Source of the DNA: Swaminathania salitolerans | Lineage (GTDB): Bacteria; Pseudomonadota; Alphaproteobacteria; Acetobacterales; Acetobacteraceae | Length of the DNA stretch: 64,000 nt | Direction of reading: 5' to 3' | Assembly (NCBI RefSeq): GCF_007988945.1 | Contig: NZ_BJVC01000002.1 | Location: forward strand, 248,001-312,000 | In this document: piece by piece, positions 10,542 to 19,760 of the stretch | Layout of the letters: each line of letters opens with the position of its first letter | Position numbering within the stretch: the stretch's first letter is position 1 | Notes under the pieces: generated by a model | Database searches by the model: none | What the model was told of the DNA's origin: nothing | The model's input: the letters and a program-made list of their open reading frames with translations, nothing else | Position numbers and translations under genes: made by a program

Positions 10542-10871
10542 ATGACGTATCTCTTTCTCGCCATTGCCATCGTGACCGAAGTTTTCGCGACGACAATGCT
10601 CAAGATGTCGGACAGCTTTACCCGGCCCCTCCCGGGTCTGCTCAGCGTGTGCGGCTATTCCCTGTCCTTTTTCGCGCTGTCCTTCGCGCTTCGGGTCATG
10701 TCCACCGGTGTCGCCTATGCAATCTGGTCCGGAGTGGGGATCGTGCTTATCTCGGCAATCAGCTGGGTGGTTTTCCGGCAGGCTCTGGATGCACCGGCCA
10801 TGATCGGGCTCGGTCTCATCATCGCCGGTGTCGTCGTGGTCAATCTTTTCTCTCATACGGTTTCGCATTGA
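10542..10871 (+). CDS. SMR-family small multidrug/guanidinium-type transporter
   Basis: This 109-residue protein has four hydrophobic helices. The conserved glutamate of helix 1 sits in AIVTEVFATTMLKMSD, the pattern of EmrE/QacE/SugE proteins, and VAYAIWSGVGIV in helix 3 matches the family. Such proteins work as antiparallel dimers in the inner membrane and exchange protons for quaternary cations, polyamines or guanidinium. The pattern is closer to EmrE/QacE than to SugE, but I cannot fix the substrate. ATG 10542 is used; a GTG one codon earlier is also possible. It has no obvious partner gene. Confidence 0.9.
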   Translation: MTYLFLAIAIVTEVFATTMLKMSDSFTRPLPGLLSVCGYSLSFFALSFALRVMSTGVAYAIWSGVGIVLISAISWVVFRQALDAPAMIGLGLIIAGVVVVNLFSHTVSH

Positions 10872-10948
10872 CCCGCCTGACGGATCGCCCGGACGGCCCG
10901 GCGCGACATCGCGGCCCGAGGGTTCGCCTCCTATTCTCTGATTAAAAA

Positions 10949-10963
10949 TCGTTAAATTAACGA
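10949..10963. promoter_or_regulatory. 15-bp palindrome, candidate operator
   Basis: TCGTTAA, a central A and TTAACGA form a perfect palindrome in an AT-rich patch just upstream of the gene starting near 10987. Its size and place suit a protein-binding site. No regulator can be assigned. Confidence 0.4.
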
Positions 10964-10986
10964 ATCACTCAGCAGAACTGTTGACC

Positions 10987-11538
10987 ATGCTCGCGACGTA
11001 TCCATATGCCGTCAGTATGAAGGACAGTTCGGTGAAGCCGCATATACTCGACCGTCTCCCCGAACGCAGACAACCGGACCAGGCGCTGCGCAAACCGGCG
11101 GCGTCGGGCGAAAACCGCGATCCCACAACGGACGGGAAAGACGCTTCTGTCCGGAATGCGTCGGGCGCGAAGGGGCACGTGAGGGGGGACGCAAACCCGG
11201 CGGATCCCGGACCCGATACGTCTGCGCGCCAAGCATCAACGCAACAGACATCACTGCAACAGGATTTGGCGCAGCAGGCATTGGCGCATGAGGCGATACG
11301 CTGTACGACACTCTATGTGAGCGACCAGCCCGATCTTCTGGTCACGCATAGTGCGGCCTTTCTCGACGCGCTGGTCGATCTCTGGGTTGCGCGGGAGATC
11401 GATGTGTCCGATATCTGGCGCGAAATCGATCATCGTACTCAGCTCGGGAACCTGCTCACGCAGCTCAACAAAGACATGCCAGCGCCTCAGGCAAAACCGC
11501 GAAAATTCTGGCGTCCCTCATCGACCAAACTGCCCTGA
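10987..11538 (+). CDS. Unknown protein upstream of cvpA, with a weakly HisE-like C-terminus
   Basis: The protein has 183 residues from ATG 10987. TTG 10981 and ATG 11017 are in the same frame, and none has a clear ribosome site. Residues 1-85 are polar, low-complexity and rich in Gln, Ala and Asp, hence probably disordered. The C-terminal half has HSAAFLDALVDLWVAREID followed by SDIWREI. This resembles the last helices of HisE/MazG-type pyrophosphohydrolases, but the metal-binding Glu residues of those enzymes are not seen, so activity is doubtful. Its stop codon overlaps the cvpA start (TGATG), so the two are probably translated together. Confidence 0.65.
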   Translation: MLATYPYAVSMKDSSVKPHILDRLPERRQPDQALRKPAASGENRDPTTDGKDASVRNASGAKGHVRGDANPADPGPDTSARQASTQQTSLQQDLAQQALAHEAIRCTTLYVSDQPDLLVTHSAAFLDALVDLWVAREIDVSDIWREIDHRTQLGNLLTQLNKDMPAPQAKPRKFWRPSSTKLP

Positions 11539-12065
11539 TGAGCGAAAACGTGGATATCGTCGCGCTCGTCGTTCTGGGCGCGTCCGCCCTCTGGGGTGGC
11601 GCCCGGGGTTTCGCGAGGGAAATCTTCAGTCTGATCTCCTGGGTCGGGGCGTTTCTGCTCGCCGCCCGCGTCGCTCCGCTGATGACGCCATGGTTCGAGG
11701 CGCATTTGCATGAATCCCACGCCGGAACCGCCCTTTCCTATGTCGTGGCCTTCATCGTTCTGCTGCTGGTGCTTTCCTCCATCGGATTGCGCTTTGCCGC
11801 CGCCCTGCGCGGCATTCTCGATGGCGGGATCGACCGACTTCTCGGCCTGGTCTTCGGGCTGGCGCGCGGTTACATCCTCCTCGTCGTGCTCTTTCTCGCG
11901 CTGGTTTCCACCATGGGACACATGATCGCGCGCGAGGCGATCGCAGGGAGCAGGGTCGCTCCCTATATCGAGAGCGGAGTGCAGCTCCTGCAGGAGTTCG
12001 CCCCGCGACTTTCGCAACTTCGTCTTGCCTTGCCGCCCGCAACAGGTCATGACGCTGCGTTCTGA
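11538..12065 (+). CDS. cvpA: CvpA family membrane protein
   Basis: This 175-residue protein has four hydrophobic segments and the family pattern VALVVLGASALWGGARGFARE at the N-terminus, then DRLLGLVFGLARGY. CvpA proteins are inner-membrane proteins first tied to colicin V production and often found directly before purF, as here. The biochemical role is not settled. The start ATG overlaps the stop of the upstream gene, and purF begins 55 bases downstream, so the three are likely one transcript. Confidence 0.9.
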   Translation: MSENVDIVALVVLGASALWGGARGFAREIFSLISWVGAFLLAARVAPLMTPWFEAHLHESHAGTALSYVVAFIVLLLVLSSIGLRFAAALRGILDGGIDRLLGLVFGLARGYILLVVLFLALVSTMGHMIAREAIAGSRVAPYIESGVQLLQEFAPRLSQLRLALPPATGHDAAF

Positions 12066-12120
12066 TCGCCTTCGTCCCTGTACGCCCTTGCGTCCTCATC
12101 TCCAGGAGCGCCGCCCGACC

Positions 12121-13548
12121 ATGACTTCCACCACCAGAGAGACCTCCGGCCGCCCCTATGAGGAATGCGGCGTCGTCGGCATTTGGGGCGCACCCGATGC
12201 GGCGGCGCTCGCCGCGCTCGGGCTGCATGCCCTCCAGCATCGCGGTCAGGAAGCCGCCGGCATCGTCACCCATGACGGCGAACGCTTCTGGCAGCACAAG
12301 GGCCTCGGCCTCGTCGGCGACGTGTTCAGCGATGCGCGCATGATGGGAACCCTCAAGGGCAAGTCGGCCATCGGTCATAACCGCTACGCTACGACTGGCG
12401 GCACATTGTTGCGCAATGTCCAGCCTCTCTATGCGGATTTCGAGTTCGGCGGCCTCGCCGTGGCTCATAACGGCAATCTGACCAATGCCGCGACGCTCCG
12501 GCGCGCTCTGGTCAAACGCGGCTGCCTTTTCCAGTCCACCACGGATACCGAGGTCTTCGTTCATCTGATCGCGATCTCGCTCTACGCCACGGTGCTCGAG
12601 CGCCTCGTCGATGCGGCAAAGCAGGTCAAGGGCGCCTATTCGGTGGTCGCGCTGACGCCCGATTTCCTGATCGGACTACGCGATCCCCTCGGCGTCCGTC
12701 CGCTCATCCTGGGGCGTGTTGCCGATGGTGGCTGGATGCTCGCGAGCGAGACCTGCGCGCTCGATATTGTCGGCGCGGAGTTCGTACGGAATGTCGAGCC
12801 GGGAGAGATGGTCATCATCGACGATGAGGGCATCCGCTCGCTGCGCCCCTTCGGCAAGACGAGCCCGCGCTTTTGCGTGTTCGAGTACATCTATTTCGCC
12901 CGCCCCGATTCCATCCTCGAAGACCATTCCGTCTATGAGGCCCGCAAGCAGATCGGCGTCGAGCTCGCGCGCGAAAGCGGGGTCGAGGCCGACGTCATCG
13001 TTCCGGTGCCCGATTCCGGTGTTCCCTCGGCCATGGGATATGCGGCAGAAAGCGGGATCCCCTTCGAGATGGGGATCATCCGCAATCATTATGTCGGCCG
13101 GACCTTCATCGAGCCCACGGACCAGATCAGAAATCTGGGCGTCCGGATGAAGCATTCGGCGAATGCGCCGGCGCTCAGGGGGAAACGCGTGGTTCTGGTG
13201 GATGACTCGATCGTTCGGGGCACCACGTCGCGCAAGATCGTCGATATGGTTCGCGCGGCAGGCGCGACCGAGGTCCATATGCGGATCAGCTCTCCACCGA
13301 CGCGGCATCCGTGCTTCTACGGGATCGATACCCCCGAGGAGAGCCAGCTTCTCGCCGCGACGCACTCGGTCGCGCAGATGGCCGAAGCCATCGGCGTCGA
13401 TTCGCTCGCCTTCATCTCGTTCGACGGGCTTTATCGCGCGCTCGGTCATGACGACCGCGCCGATGCCGAAGGACGCTATTGCGACGCCTGCTTCACCGGC
13501 GATTACCCGATCGAACTCGTCGACAAGGAAGGCCATCTCGTCTCCTGA
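12121..13548 (+). CDS. purF: Amidophosphoribosyltransferase
   Basis: PurF catalyses the first step of purine synthesis: glutamine and PRPP give phosphoribosylamine. The 475-residue protein starts MTSTTRETSGRPYEECGVVG. Cys16 is the N-terminal nucleophile of the glutaminase domain, so a 15-residue propeptide must be removed, as in Bacillus-type enzymes. LHALQHRGQEAAGI and HNRYATTG follow. The PRPP-binding loop VVLVDDSIVRGTTSRK is at about 357-372. The ATG at 12121 has AGGAG about a dozen bases upstream; the frame extends further 5' into the end of cvpA without a better start. Confidence 0.97.
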   Translation: MTSTTRETSGRPYEECGVVGIWGAPDAAALAALGLHALQHRGQEAAGIVTHDGERFWQHKGLGLVGDVFSDARMMGTLKGKSAIGHNRYATTGGTLLRNVQPLYADFEFGGLAVAHNGNLTNAATLRRALVKRGCLFQSTTDTEVFVHLIAISLYATVLERLVDAAKQVKGAYSVVALTPDFLIGLRDPLGVRPLILGRVADGGWMLASETCALDIVGAEFVRNVEPGEMVIIDDEGIRSLRPFGKTSPRFCVFEYIYFARPDSILEDHSVYEARKQIGVELARESGVEADVIVPVPDSGVPSAMGYAAESGIPFEMGIIRNHYVGRTFIEPTDQIRNLGVRMKHSANAPALRGKRVVLVDDSIVRGTTSRKIVDMVRAAGATEVHMRISSPPTRHPCFYGIDTPEESQLLAATHSVAQMAEAIGVDSLAFISFDGLYRALGHDDRADAEGRYCDACFTGDYPIELVDKEGHLVS

Positions 13549-13580
13549 CCGCAGGCATGGCGCCACCGGTCGCACGCCTT

Positions 13581-13610
13581 GCCTTGCCTGACCCGGAGGG
13601 CAGGCAAGGC
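13581..13610 (+). terminator. Perfect hairpin after purF
   Basis: GCCTTGCCTG (13581-13590) and CAGGCAAGGC (13601-13610) form a perfect 10-bp stem with a 10-base loop, 32 bases after the purF stop. A T-run is missing, so it may end transcription weakly or protect the 3' end. Confidence 0.5.
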
Positions 13611-13716
13611 GCTGCGCTCACGCTGTTATGATGGGATCCCCGCTGGACGGGCCCATTCCGGTTGGAGAACACTCCCCGCACCTGGCTTCGGAGGGCAGAA
13701 AGGGGAGGGCGTTCTG

Positions 13717-14496
13717 ATGAAACTCCAAGGAAAGACCGTTCTGGTCACAGGTGCCGCGCAGGGTATAGGGCGCGGCATAGCGCTGCGCCTTGCACGCGAC
13801 GGAGCGAATATCGCCCTCCTCGACCTCAACAGGGAAAAGCTCGAAACGGTCCGTGAGGAGACGGAGGCTCTGGGCCGCAAGGCATGTGTCATCACGGCCG
13901 ATGTCAGCAAACGCGACGAAATCCGTGCCGCCGTCGATCGGGCCGAGAGCGCGCTCGGCGGTTTCGATGTCATGATCAACAATGCGGGCATCGCTCAGGT
14001 AAACCCGATCGCGTCGGTCACGGAAAGCGAGGTCGATCGCATCCTCGACGTGAATATCAAGAGTGTGATCTGGGGGATGCAGGCGGCAGCTGCGAAATTC
14101 ATCGCGCGCGGACACAAGGGAAAGATCATCAATGCCTGTTCCATCGCGGGACATGAGGGTTTCGCGATGCTCGGTGTCTATTCGGCCACGAAATTCGCCG
14201 TGCGCGGTCTCACGCAAGCCGCAGCCCGCGAATATGCGGGCGCCGGCATCACGGTGAATGCCTATTGCCCCGGGATCGTCGGCACGGATATGTGGCTCGA
14301 GATCGACGCCCGTTTCGCAGAGCTGACCGGAAGCGGGAAGGGCGAGACCTACAGGAAATATGTCGATGGGATCGCCCTCGGACGCGCCCAGACAGCCGAT
14401 GACGTCGCGGCCCTCGTCGCCTTCCTCAGCAGTGAGGAGTCCGATTACATCACGGGTCAGTCCATCCTCACCGATGGCGGTCTCGTCTATCGGTGA
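13717..14496 (+). CDS. SDR dehydrogenase, acetoin/diacetyl reductase-like
   Basis: This 259-residue classical SDR has the cofactor motif [23 protein letters not shown], the catalytic Ser in CSIAGHEG and the YSATK active-site motif. The Asp after the second strand (LLDLNREK) favours NAD over NADP. The stretch [14 protein letters not shown] and the ending [12 protein letters not shown] are typical of ButA/BudC acetoin reductases (2,3-butanediol dehydrogenases), which is the best guess; sorbitol-type dehydrogenases are alternatives. ATG 13717 is preceded by AGGGGAGGG. It ends 10 bases from the convergent TetR gene. Confidence 0.85.
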   Translation: MKLQGKTVLVTGAAQGIGRGIALRLARDGANIALLDLNREKLETVREETEALGRKACVITADVSKRDEIRAAVDRAESALGGFDVMINNAGIAQVNPIASVTESEVDRILDVNIKSVIWGMQAAAAKFIARGHKGKIINACSIAGHEGFAMLGVYSATKFAVRGLTQAAAREYAGAGITVNAYCPGIVGTDMWLEIDARFAELTGSGKGETYRKYVDGIALGRAQTADDVAALVAFLSSEESDYITGQSILTDGGLVYR

Positions 14497-14505
14497 AGCC
14501 TTGCT

Positions 14506-15219
14506 TCAGGACTGCGCAACCGCTGCGCAGCACGACCCGGCCTGTCCCGCTCCGACAAGAAAACTGCGAACGGCGCGCGGGATATAGTCCGGGTTGTCCC
14601 GCCAGTAATTCACGGGCCTGCAATGGGTGAGCTCGCACAGCATCAGCGTGGCGAGCGCGCTGCCATAGAGCATGTCCGACGCCTCTTCGATATCGTCGAC
14701 CCGGATCCTGCCCTCGTCCCTCAGCCGGGTGAGCCAGATCTTGAGAGGAAAAGGCTCGCTCGCACTGGAAAAGAACTCCCGTACGAAGCGGCTGACTTCC
14801 GGGTTGCGCGAAACCTCCGCGATCACGACACGGATGAGATTGAGGCGCTTTTCCTCCATCATGGCATCGCGGAGGGCCTCCAGACCGAAGATGAGCTGCG
14901 CCTCGACCGTTTCGCCCTGAAGCCTGAGATCGCGCAGCTCGGACAGCAGGAGCCTGTCCTTGAGCAGGAGCTCGACCATCTCCTGCTTGGACGCGAACAT
15001 ATGGTAGAGCGTCTTTTTCGACATGTTGGAACAGCGCGCGATGCGGTCCATGGAAGCTCCGCTGTAACCGTGCTGCTGGAGCACGATCTCCGCGGCATCG
15101 AAAATCCGCTCGCGCCGCTCCTCTTCCGCAAGAACGGGCGGACGCCCGCATTGACGCCGCGCGTCGCAGGGACGCTCCCCCTTCCGGGTGGATGGGGGGA
15201 AGGATTCTCTAGTTGACAT
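14506..15219 (-). CDS. TetR/AcrR-family repressor, probable regulator of the adjacent RND pump
   Basis: The 237-residue protein has a TetR helix-turn-helix at about 33-80 (ERIFDAAEIVLQQHGYSGAS, then NMSKKTLYHMFASK) and a helical ligand-binding C-terminal domain. The first ~30 residues are a basic Arg/Pro-rich tail. It is divergent from the MFP-RND-OMF operon starting at 15431, and inverted TTTC-G-GAAA type sites lie between them. This supports, but does not prove, that it represses the pump and its own gene and is released by a toxic ligand. Confidence 0.88.
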   Translation of the reverse strand: MSTRESFPPSTRKGERPCDARRQCGRPPVLAEEERRERIFDAAEIVLQQHGYSGASMDRIARCSNMSKKTLYHMFASKQEMVELLLKDRLLLSELRDLRLQGETVEAQLIFGLEALRDAMMEEKRLNLIRVVIAEVSRNPEVSRFVREFFSSASEPFPLKIWLTRLRDEGRIRVDDIEEASDMLYGSALATLMLCELTHCRPVNYWRDNPDYIPRAVRSFLVGAGQAGSCCAAVAQS

Positions 15220-15258
15220 CGTATTGCGAAAAACCGCTCTTGAACTTCATCCGATCCG

Positions 15259-15319
15259 TTGACCGGATTTCGGAAACCGTATAGTTCCCTACGCATAAGA
15301 AACTCAAGGGTTTCCGAAA
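15259..15319. promoter_or_regulatory. Candidate TetR operator pair and promoter of the efflux operon
   Basis: TTTCGGAAACC (15268-15278) and GGTTTCCGAAA (15309-15319) are a perfect 11-bp inverted repeat 30 bases apart. Each arm is itself close to a palindrome (TTTC-G-GAAA). A possible promoter, TTGACC at 15259-15264 and TATAGT at 15280-15285 with a short 15-base spacer, has the first arm between its two boxes, which is a fitting place for repression. Confidence 0.6.
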
Positions 15320-15430
15320 GTCTTTTTCGGATTGCCTGTCCCCGTAGCTTTCGGGCTCAACCCAGTCGTCAGTTTGGATAGCGCCAGCATGCGAGTTCGC
15401 CCCTCCCATTTTCTGCATTCCCGGTGGAGT

Positions 15431-16594
15431 ATGAGAAGCACGACCAGTCTTTCGCTCAAGGTCATTCCCCTGGCCCTGCTCACGCTCGATCTCGGCGGCT
15501 GCAAACACGAAAACAAGGCGCAGCAACCTCCGCCGCAGCAGGTCGGGGTCGTGACGATTCATCCCCACGCGCTCAAGACGAGCACATCCCTGCCGGGACG
15601 GGTCGAGGCCTTCGAACAGGCGCAGATCCGGCCGCAGGTCGGCGGACTCATACTAAAGCGCTGTTTCGAGCAGGGAACCGACGTCAAGGCCGGGCAGCTC
15701 CTTTATGTGATCAATCCGGCGCCCTTCAAGGCAAGCTACGATCAGGCCCGTGCGCAGCTGCTTCATGCCAGGGCTGCGTCCCTGAGCATCAAGGCGCAGC
15801 TCGAACGCTATCGTCCTCTGGCCGCGGCTCATGCTGTCAGCAAACAGGACTATGACAATACCCTTTCTTCCGCACGACAGGCGGAAGCGGATATCGCCCA
15901 GGCCCAGGCCAATCTGGACAGCGCCAAGGTCAATCTCGACTGGACACAGGTGCGTTCGCCCATCGACGGCCGTATCGGACGCATGCTCGTGACCCCGGGC
16001 ACGCTGGTCACGGCTGGGCAGACGACGGCGATCGCGACGGTGACACGGATGGACCCGATCTATGTCGACGTGAATCTCGCAACCAGCGACATGCTCCGTC
16101 TGAGACGGGAAATGGCCAGCGGCAAGCTGGAGAAGGTCGAGGGCAATGCCGCCTCTGTCGGGCTTACGCTCGAGGATGGCAGTCATTACGACATCCCCGG
16201 CAAGCTGAGGCTGACCGAGGTCACCGTCGACCCAGCGACCGGCACGATGGTCGTGCGCGCCGAGTTCCCCAATCCCGACAAGCTCCTGATGCCCGGCATG
16301 TATGTTCATGCAGAGATCGCCGAGGGCGTCGATCCCAAGGCGGTGACGATTCCCCAGCAGGCGCTGCAGAGGGATTCGAAGGGCGATCCCTTCGTCTACA
16401 CGGTGGACAAGGACGACAAGGTTGCGGTTCGCATGGTCCAGCTCGATCATGCGGTCGGAAGCGAGTGGGTGCTTTTCAGCGGATTGAACGAGGGTGACCG
16501 GGTCATCTTCAACGGCATCCAGAAGGCCCACCCGGGCGCGAAGGTCAAACCGGTCGAGAAGACCGAAGACGCCAAGCCCGCGCACGCAGGATAA
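15431..16594 (+). CDS. RND efflux periplasmic adaptor (MFP, AcrA/MexA type)
   Basis: The 387-residue protein begins with a lipoprotein signal (VIPLALLTLDLGGC; Cys in the lipobox near residue 24), so it is probably anchored to the inner membrane facing the periplasm. It has the HlyD-type order of barrel, lipoyl (QVGGLILKRCFEQGTDVKAG), a long alpha-helical hairpin (~100-170), and lipoyl again (VRSPIDGRIGRMLVTPG). It bridges the RND permease and outer-membrane channel encoded next. ATG 15431 gives the best signal peptide; longer in-frame starts at 15332 and 15389 exist, so the exact start is open. Confidence 0.92.
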   Translation: MRSTTSLSLKVIPLALLTLDLGGCKHENKAQQPPPQQVGVVTIHPHALKTSTSLPGRVEAFEQAQIRPQVGGLILKRCFEQGTDVKAGQLLYVINPAPFKASYDQARAQLLHARAASLSIKAQLERYRPLAAAHAVSKQDYDNTLSSARQAEADIAQAQANLDSAKVNLDWTQVRSPIDGRIGRMLVTPGTLVTAGQTTAIATVTRMDPIYVDVNLATSDMLRLRREMASGKLEKVEGNAASVGLTLEDGSHYDIPGKLRLTEVTVDPATGTMVVRAEFPNPDKLLMPGMYVHAEIAEGVDPKAVTIPQQALQRDSKGDPFVYTVDKDDKVAVRMVQLDHAVGSEWVLFSGLNEGDRVIFNGIQKAHPGAKVKPVEKTEDAKPAHAG

Positions 16595-16604
16595 GAGTTT
16601 CTCC

Positions 16605-19600
16605 ATGTCTCGTTTTTTCATCGACAGGCCGATCTTCGCGTGGGTCATAGGCCTGATCATCATGCTTGTGGGCGGCGTCGCCATCTTCAGCATGCCGATC
16701 GCGCAATATCCGTCGATCGCTCCGCCGCAGATCGCCATCACGGTCGATTATCCGGGGGCTTCGGCCGAGACCGTGAACAACACGACCGTGCGGCCGATCC
16801 TGCAGCAGATGTACGGTCTCGATCATCTCGAATATCTCTCTGCCTCCTCCTACGGCAGCGGGCATATGGAGATCGATCTGACCTTCGCCCAGGGCACGAA
16901 TCCCGACATCGCCCAGGTCCAGGTGCAGAACAAGCTGCAGCTGGCCCAGCCGCGCCTGCCGACGGAAGTCGTCAATCAGGGGCTGAGCGTGACCAAGGCG
17001 GTCAAGAACTTCATGCTCGTGATCGCCTTCATCTCCACCGATAACAGCATGTCGGGTCAGGACATCTCCGACTATGTCGCCTCGAACATCTCCGATCCGC
17101 TCTCGCGGGTTTCGGGCGTGGGCGATCACACGCTGTTCGGCTCCGAATATGCGATGCGCATCTGGATGGACCCTGGAAAACTCTACAAATACGCGCTGAA
17201 TGTCAGCGACGTGCAGTCAGCGATCCAGCAGCAGAACATCCAGGTTTCCTCCGGCGAACTCGGCGGCCTCCCTGCCACCAAGGAAATCGGTTTCGATGCG
17301 ACGATCATCGGTCCGACGCGTCTCAGCGAGCCGGAACAGTTCGAGAAAATCGTGCTCAAGGTGCAGCCGGACGGATCGCAGGTGCATCTCCGCGATGTCG
17401 CCCGGGTGGAACTTGGCGCGCAGAACTACAACCTGACGTCGTTCTATAACAATCTGCCGACGGTCGGTATGGCGCTCAAGCTTGCGCCCGGAGCCAACCA
17501 GCTCACGACCGAGAGCGCGGTCCGCGCCAAGATTGCCGAACTCGAGAAATTCTATCCCCAGGGCCTCAAGACCGTCTATCCGCTCGATACGGAGCCCTTC
17601 ATCACCCTGTCGATCAAGGAAGTCGTCATCACCCTGCTCGAGGCGATCGCGCTCGTCTTCGTCGTGATGCTGATCTTCCTGCAGAATTTCCGCGCAACGC
17701 TCATCCCGACGATCGCCGTGCCCGTCGTGCTTCTGGGCACGTTCGGCGTGCTCTCCGCATTCGGCTATTCGATCAACACGCTGACCATGCTCGCCATGGT
17801 GCTCGCGGTCGGGCTTCTCGTCGACGATGCGATCGTCGTGGTCGAGAACGTCGAGCGCGTCATGAGCGAGAAACACCTCTCGCCCAAGGAAGCGTCACGC
17901 CAGTCGATGGACGAGATCTCCGGTGCGCTCGTGGGTATCGTTCTGGTGCTGACGGCGGTCTTCCTGCCAATGGCGGCATTCAGCGGCTCGACCGGCGTCA
18001 TCTACCGTCAGTTCTCGATCACGATCTGCGCGGCGATGTGGCTGTCGGTCCTCGTCGCGATGGTCATGACGCCGGCGCTTTGCGGCTCGATGCTCAAGCC
18101 CACCCACAAGAAACACGAGCGCGGCCCGATCGCCTGGTTCAATCGCTCCTTCGATCGACTGACCCACGGATATCTGCGCGGGGTCAAGTTCCTCGTCCGT
18201 GGGCGGGTGATCAGCATGATCCTGTTTCTCGCCTTCACGGCGGGGGCGGTCTTCCTGTTCGCCCGTGTGCCCACCGGCTTCCTTCCCGATGAGGATCAGG
18301 GAATCATCTTCGGTCAGGTCACGATGCATCCCGGAGCCACGGCAGCCCAGACTGCTGCCGTCAATCGCAAGATTTCCGATTACGTCATGAACACCTACGG
18401 AGATATCGCGGAATCGGTGTTCTCGATGAACGGGTTCAACTTCGCGGGGCAGGGGCAGAGCGCCGGCGCGTTCTTCGTGCGCCTCAAACCCTGGGACGAA
18501 CGCCCGGGCTATGAAAACACCACCATGTCCGTCGCCGGCAAGATCATGAAGCATTTCTGGATGGACCCGGACGCCATCATCTATGCGATCAATCCTCCGG
18601 CCGTCATGGAGCTCGGCAATGCGACCGGTTTCGACGTCGAGCTGCAGGATGCGGGCCATCTCGGACACAAGGCCCTGCTTGACGCGCGGAACAAGGTGCT
18701 TTCGGAAGCGGCGAAAAACCCGCATCTCCAGGCGGTTCGTCCCATGGGTCTGGAAGATCAGCCCCAGTTCCATCTCGATATCGATCGCGAACGCGCCAAT
18801 GCGCAAGGCGTGACCAATGCCGAGATCAACACCACCATCCAGGGTGCATTCGGTTCCATCTACGTCAACCAGTTCATGCGCAGCGACCGCGTCAAGCAGG
18901 TCTATATCGAGGGCGAGGCCAGCGCACGCATGACGCCGGAAGACCTGAACAAATGGTATATCCGGAACACCACAGGAACCATGGTGCCCTTCAATTCCTT
19001 CGCGACCGGAAACTGGATCGTCGGTCCCCAGAAGGTCGAGGATTATAACGGCCTCAATGCGTTCGAGCTCCAGGGACAGCCGGCACCGGGAACGAGTTCC
19101 GGCGAGGCGATGAAGGAGATGGAAAAGATCATGAATGCCCTGCCGAAAGGCATCGGATATTCATGGACCGGGCTGTCCTTCGAGCAGGTCGCATCGAGCG
19201 GCTCGACGGGGCCGCTCTACGCTCTCGCCGCCATCGTCATCCTTCTCTGTCTGGCGGCCTTGTACGAGAGCTGGGCGATTCCGCTTGCCGTGCTCATGGT
19301 TCTTCCGCTCGGGGTTCTGGGCGCAATCGGTGCCACGCTCCTGCGCGGTCTCGACAATGACGTGTATTTCCAGGTCGGCCTCCTCACCACGGTGGGCCTG
19401 TCGGTCAAGAATGCCATCCTCATCGTGGAATTCGCCAAGGAGTTCTTCGAACATGGCGACAGCCTCGAGGACGCCGTTCTCAAGGCCGGTCGCGAGCGTC
19501 TGCGCCCGATCCTGATGACCTCCATCGCCTTTGTCTGCGGTGTCTTTCCGCTTGCCATCGCGACCGGTGCAGGCTCGGCCGCCCGTGTGGCCATCGGAAC

Positions 19601-19760
19601 ATGCGTGGTGGGCGGCATGGTTTCGGCAACGTTGCTGGCCGTCTATTTCGTTCCCGTCTTCTTCGTCGTGATCCTGCGTCTGTTCCGCGTCACCCGCGTG
19701 AAGGATCGCAAGGACCCCTATGAAAAGACCGCCCCAGCATCCGAGGGAGAAGGCGCATGA
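16605..19760 (+). CDS. RND multidrug efflux permease (HAE1, AcrB/MexB type)
   Basis: The 1051-residue length is typical of hydrophobic/amphiphilic drug exporters. The N-terminus MSRFFIDRPIFAWVIGLIIM is characteristic. The proton-relay residues are present: Asp407-Asp408 in GLLVDDAIVVVEN and a Lys at about 935 in GLSVKNAILIVEFAKE. Two large periplasmic loops fall between helices 1-2 and 7-8. It forms a trimer in the inner membrane and works with the MFP upstream (10-base gap) and the outer-membrane factor downstream (ATGA overlap). Substrates cannot be predicted beyond the drug/solvent class. Confidence 0.95.
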   Translation: MSRFFIDRPIFAWVIGLIIMLVGGVAIFSMPIAQYPSIAPPQIAITVDYPGASAETVNNTTVRPILQQMYGLDHLEYLSASSYGSGHMEIDLTFAQGTNPDIAQVQVQNKLQLAQPRLPTEVVNQGLSVTKAVKNFMLVIAFISTDNSMSGQDISDYVASNISDPLSRVSGVGDHTLFGSEYAMRIWMDPGKLYKYALNVSDVQSAIQQQNIQVSSGELGGLPATKEIGFDATIIGPTRLSEPEQFEKIVLKVQPDGSQVHLRDVARVELGAQNYNLTSFYNNLPTVGMALKLAPGANQLTTESAVRAKIAELEKFYPQGLKTVYPLDTEPFITLSIKEVVITLLEAIALVFVVMLIFLQNFRATLIPTIAVPVVLLGTFGVLSAFGYSINTLTMLAMVLAVGLLVDDAIVVVENVERVMSEKHLSPKEASRQSMDEISGALVGIVLVLTAVFLPMAAFSGSTGVIYRQFSITICAAMWLSVLVAMVMTPALCGSMLKPTHKKHERGPIAWFNRSFDRLTHGYLRGVKFLVRGRVISMILFLAFTAGAVFLFARVPTGFLPDEDQGIIFGQVTMHPGATAAQTAAVNRKISDYVMNTYGDIAESVFSMNGFNFAGQGQSAGAFFVRLKPWDERPGYENTTMSVAGKIMKHFWMDPDAIIYAINPPAVMELGNATGFDVELQDAGHLGHKALLDARNKVLSEAAKNPHLQAVRPMGLEDQPQFHLDIDRERANAQGVTNAEINTTIQGAFGSIYVNQFMRSDRVKQVYIEGEASARMTPEDLNKWYIRNTTGTMVPFNSFATGNWIVGPQKVEDYNGLNAFELQGQPAPGTSSGEAMKEMEKIMNALPKGIGYSWTGLSFEQVASSGSTGPLYALAAIVILLCLAALYESWAIPLAVLMVLPLGVLGAIGATLLRGLDNDVYFQVGLLTTVGLSVKNAILIVEFAKEFFEHGDSLEDAVLKAGRERLRPILMTSIAFVCGVFPLAIATGAGSAARVAIGTCVVGGMVSATLLAVYFVPVFFVVILRLFRVTRVKDRKDPYEKTAPASEGEGA

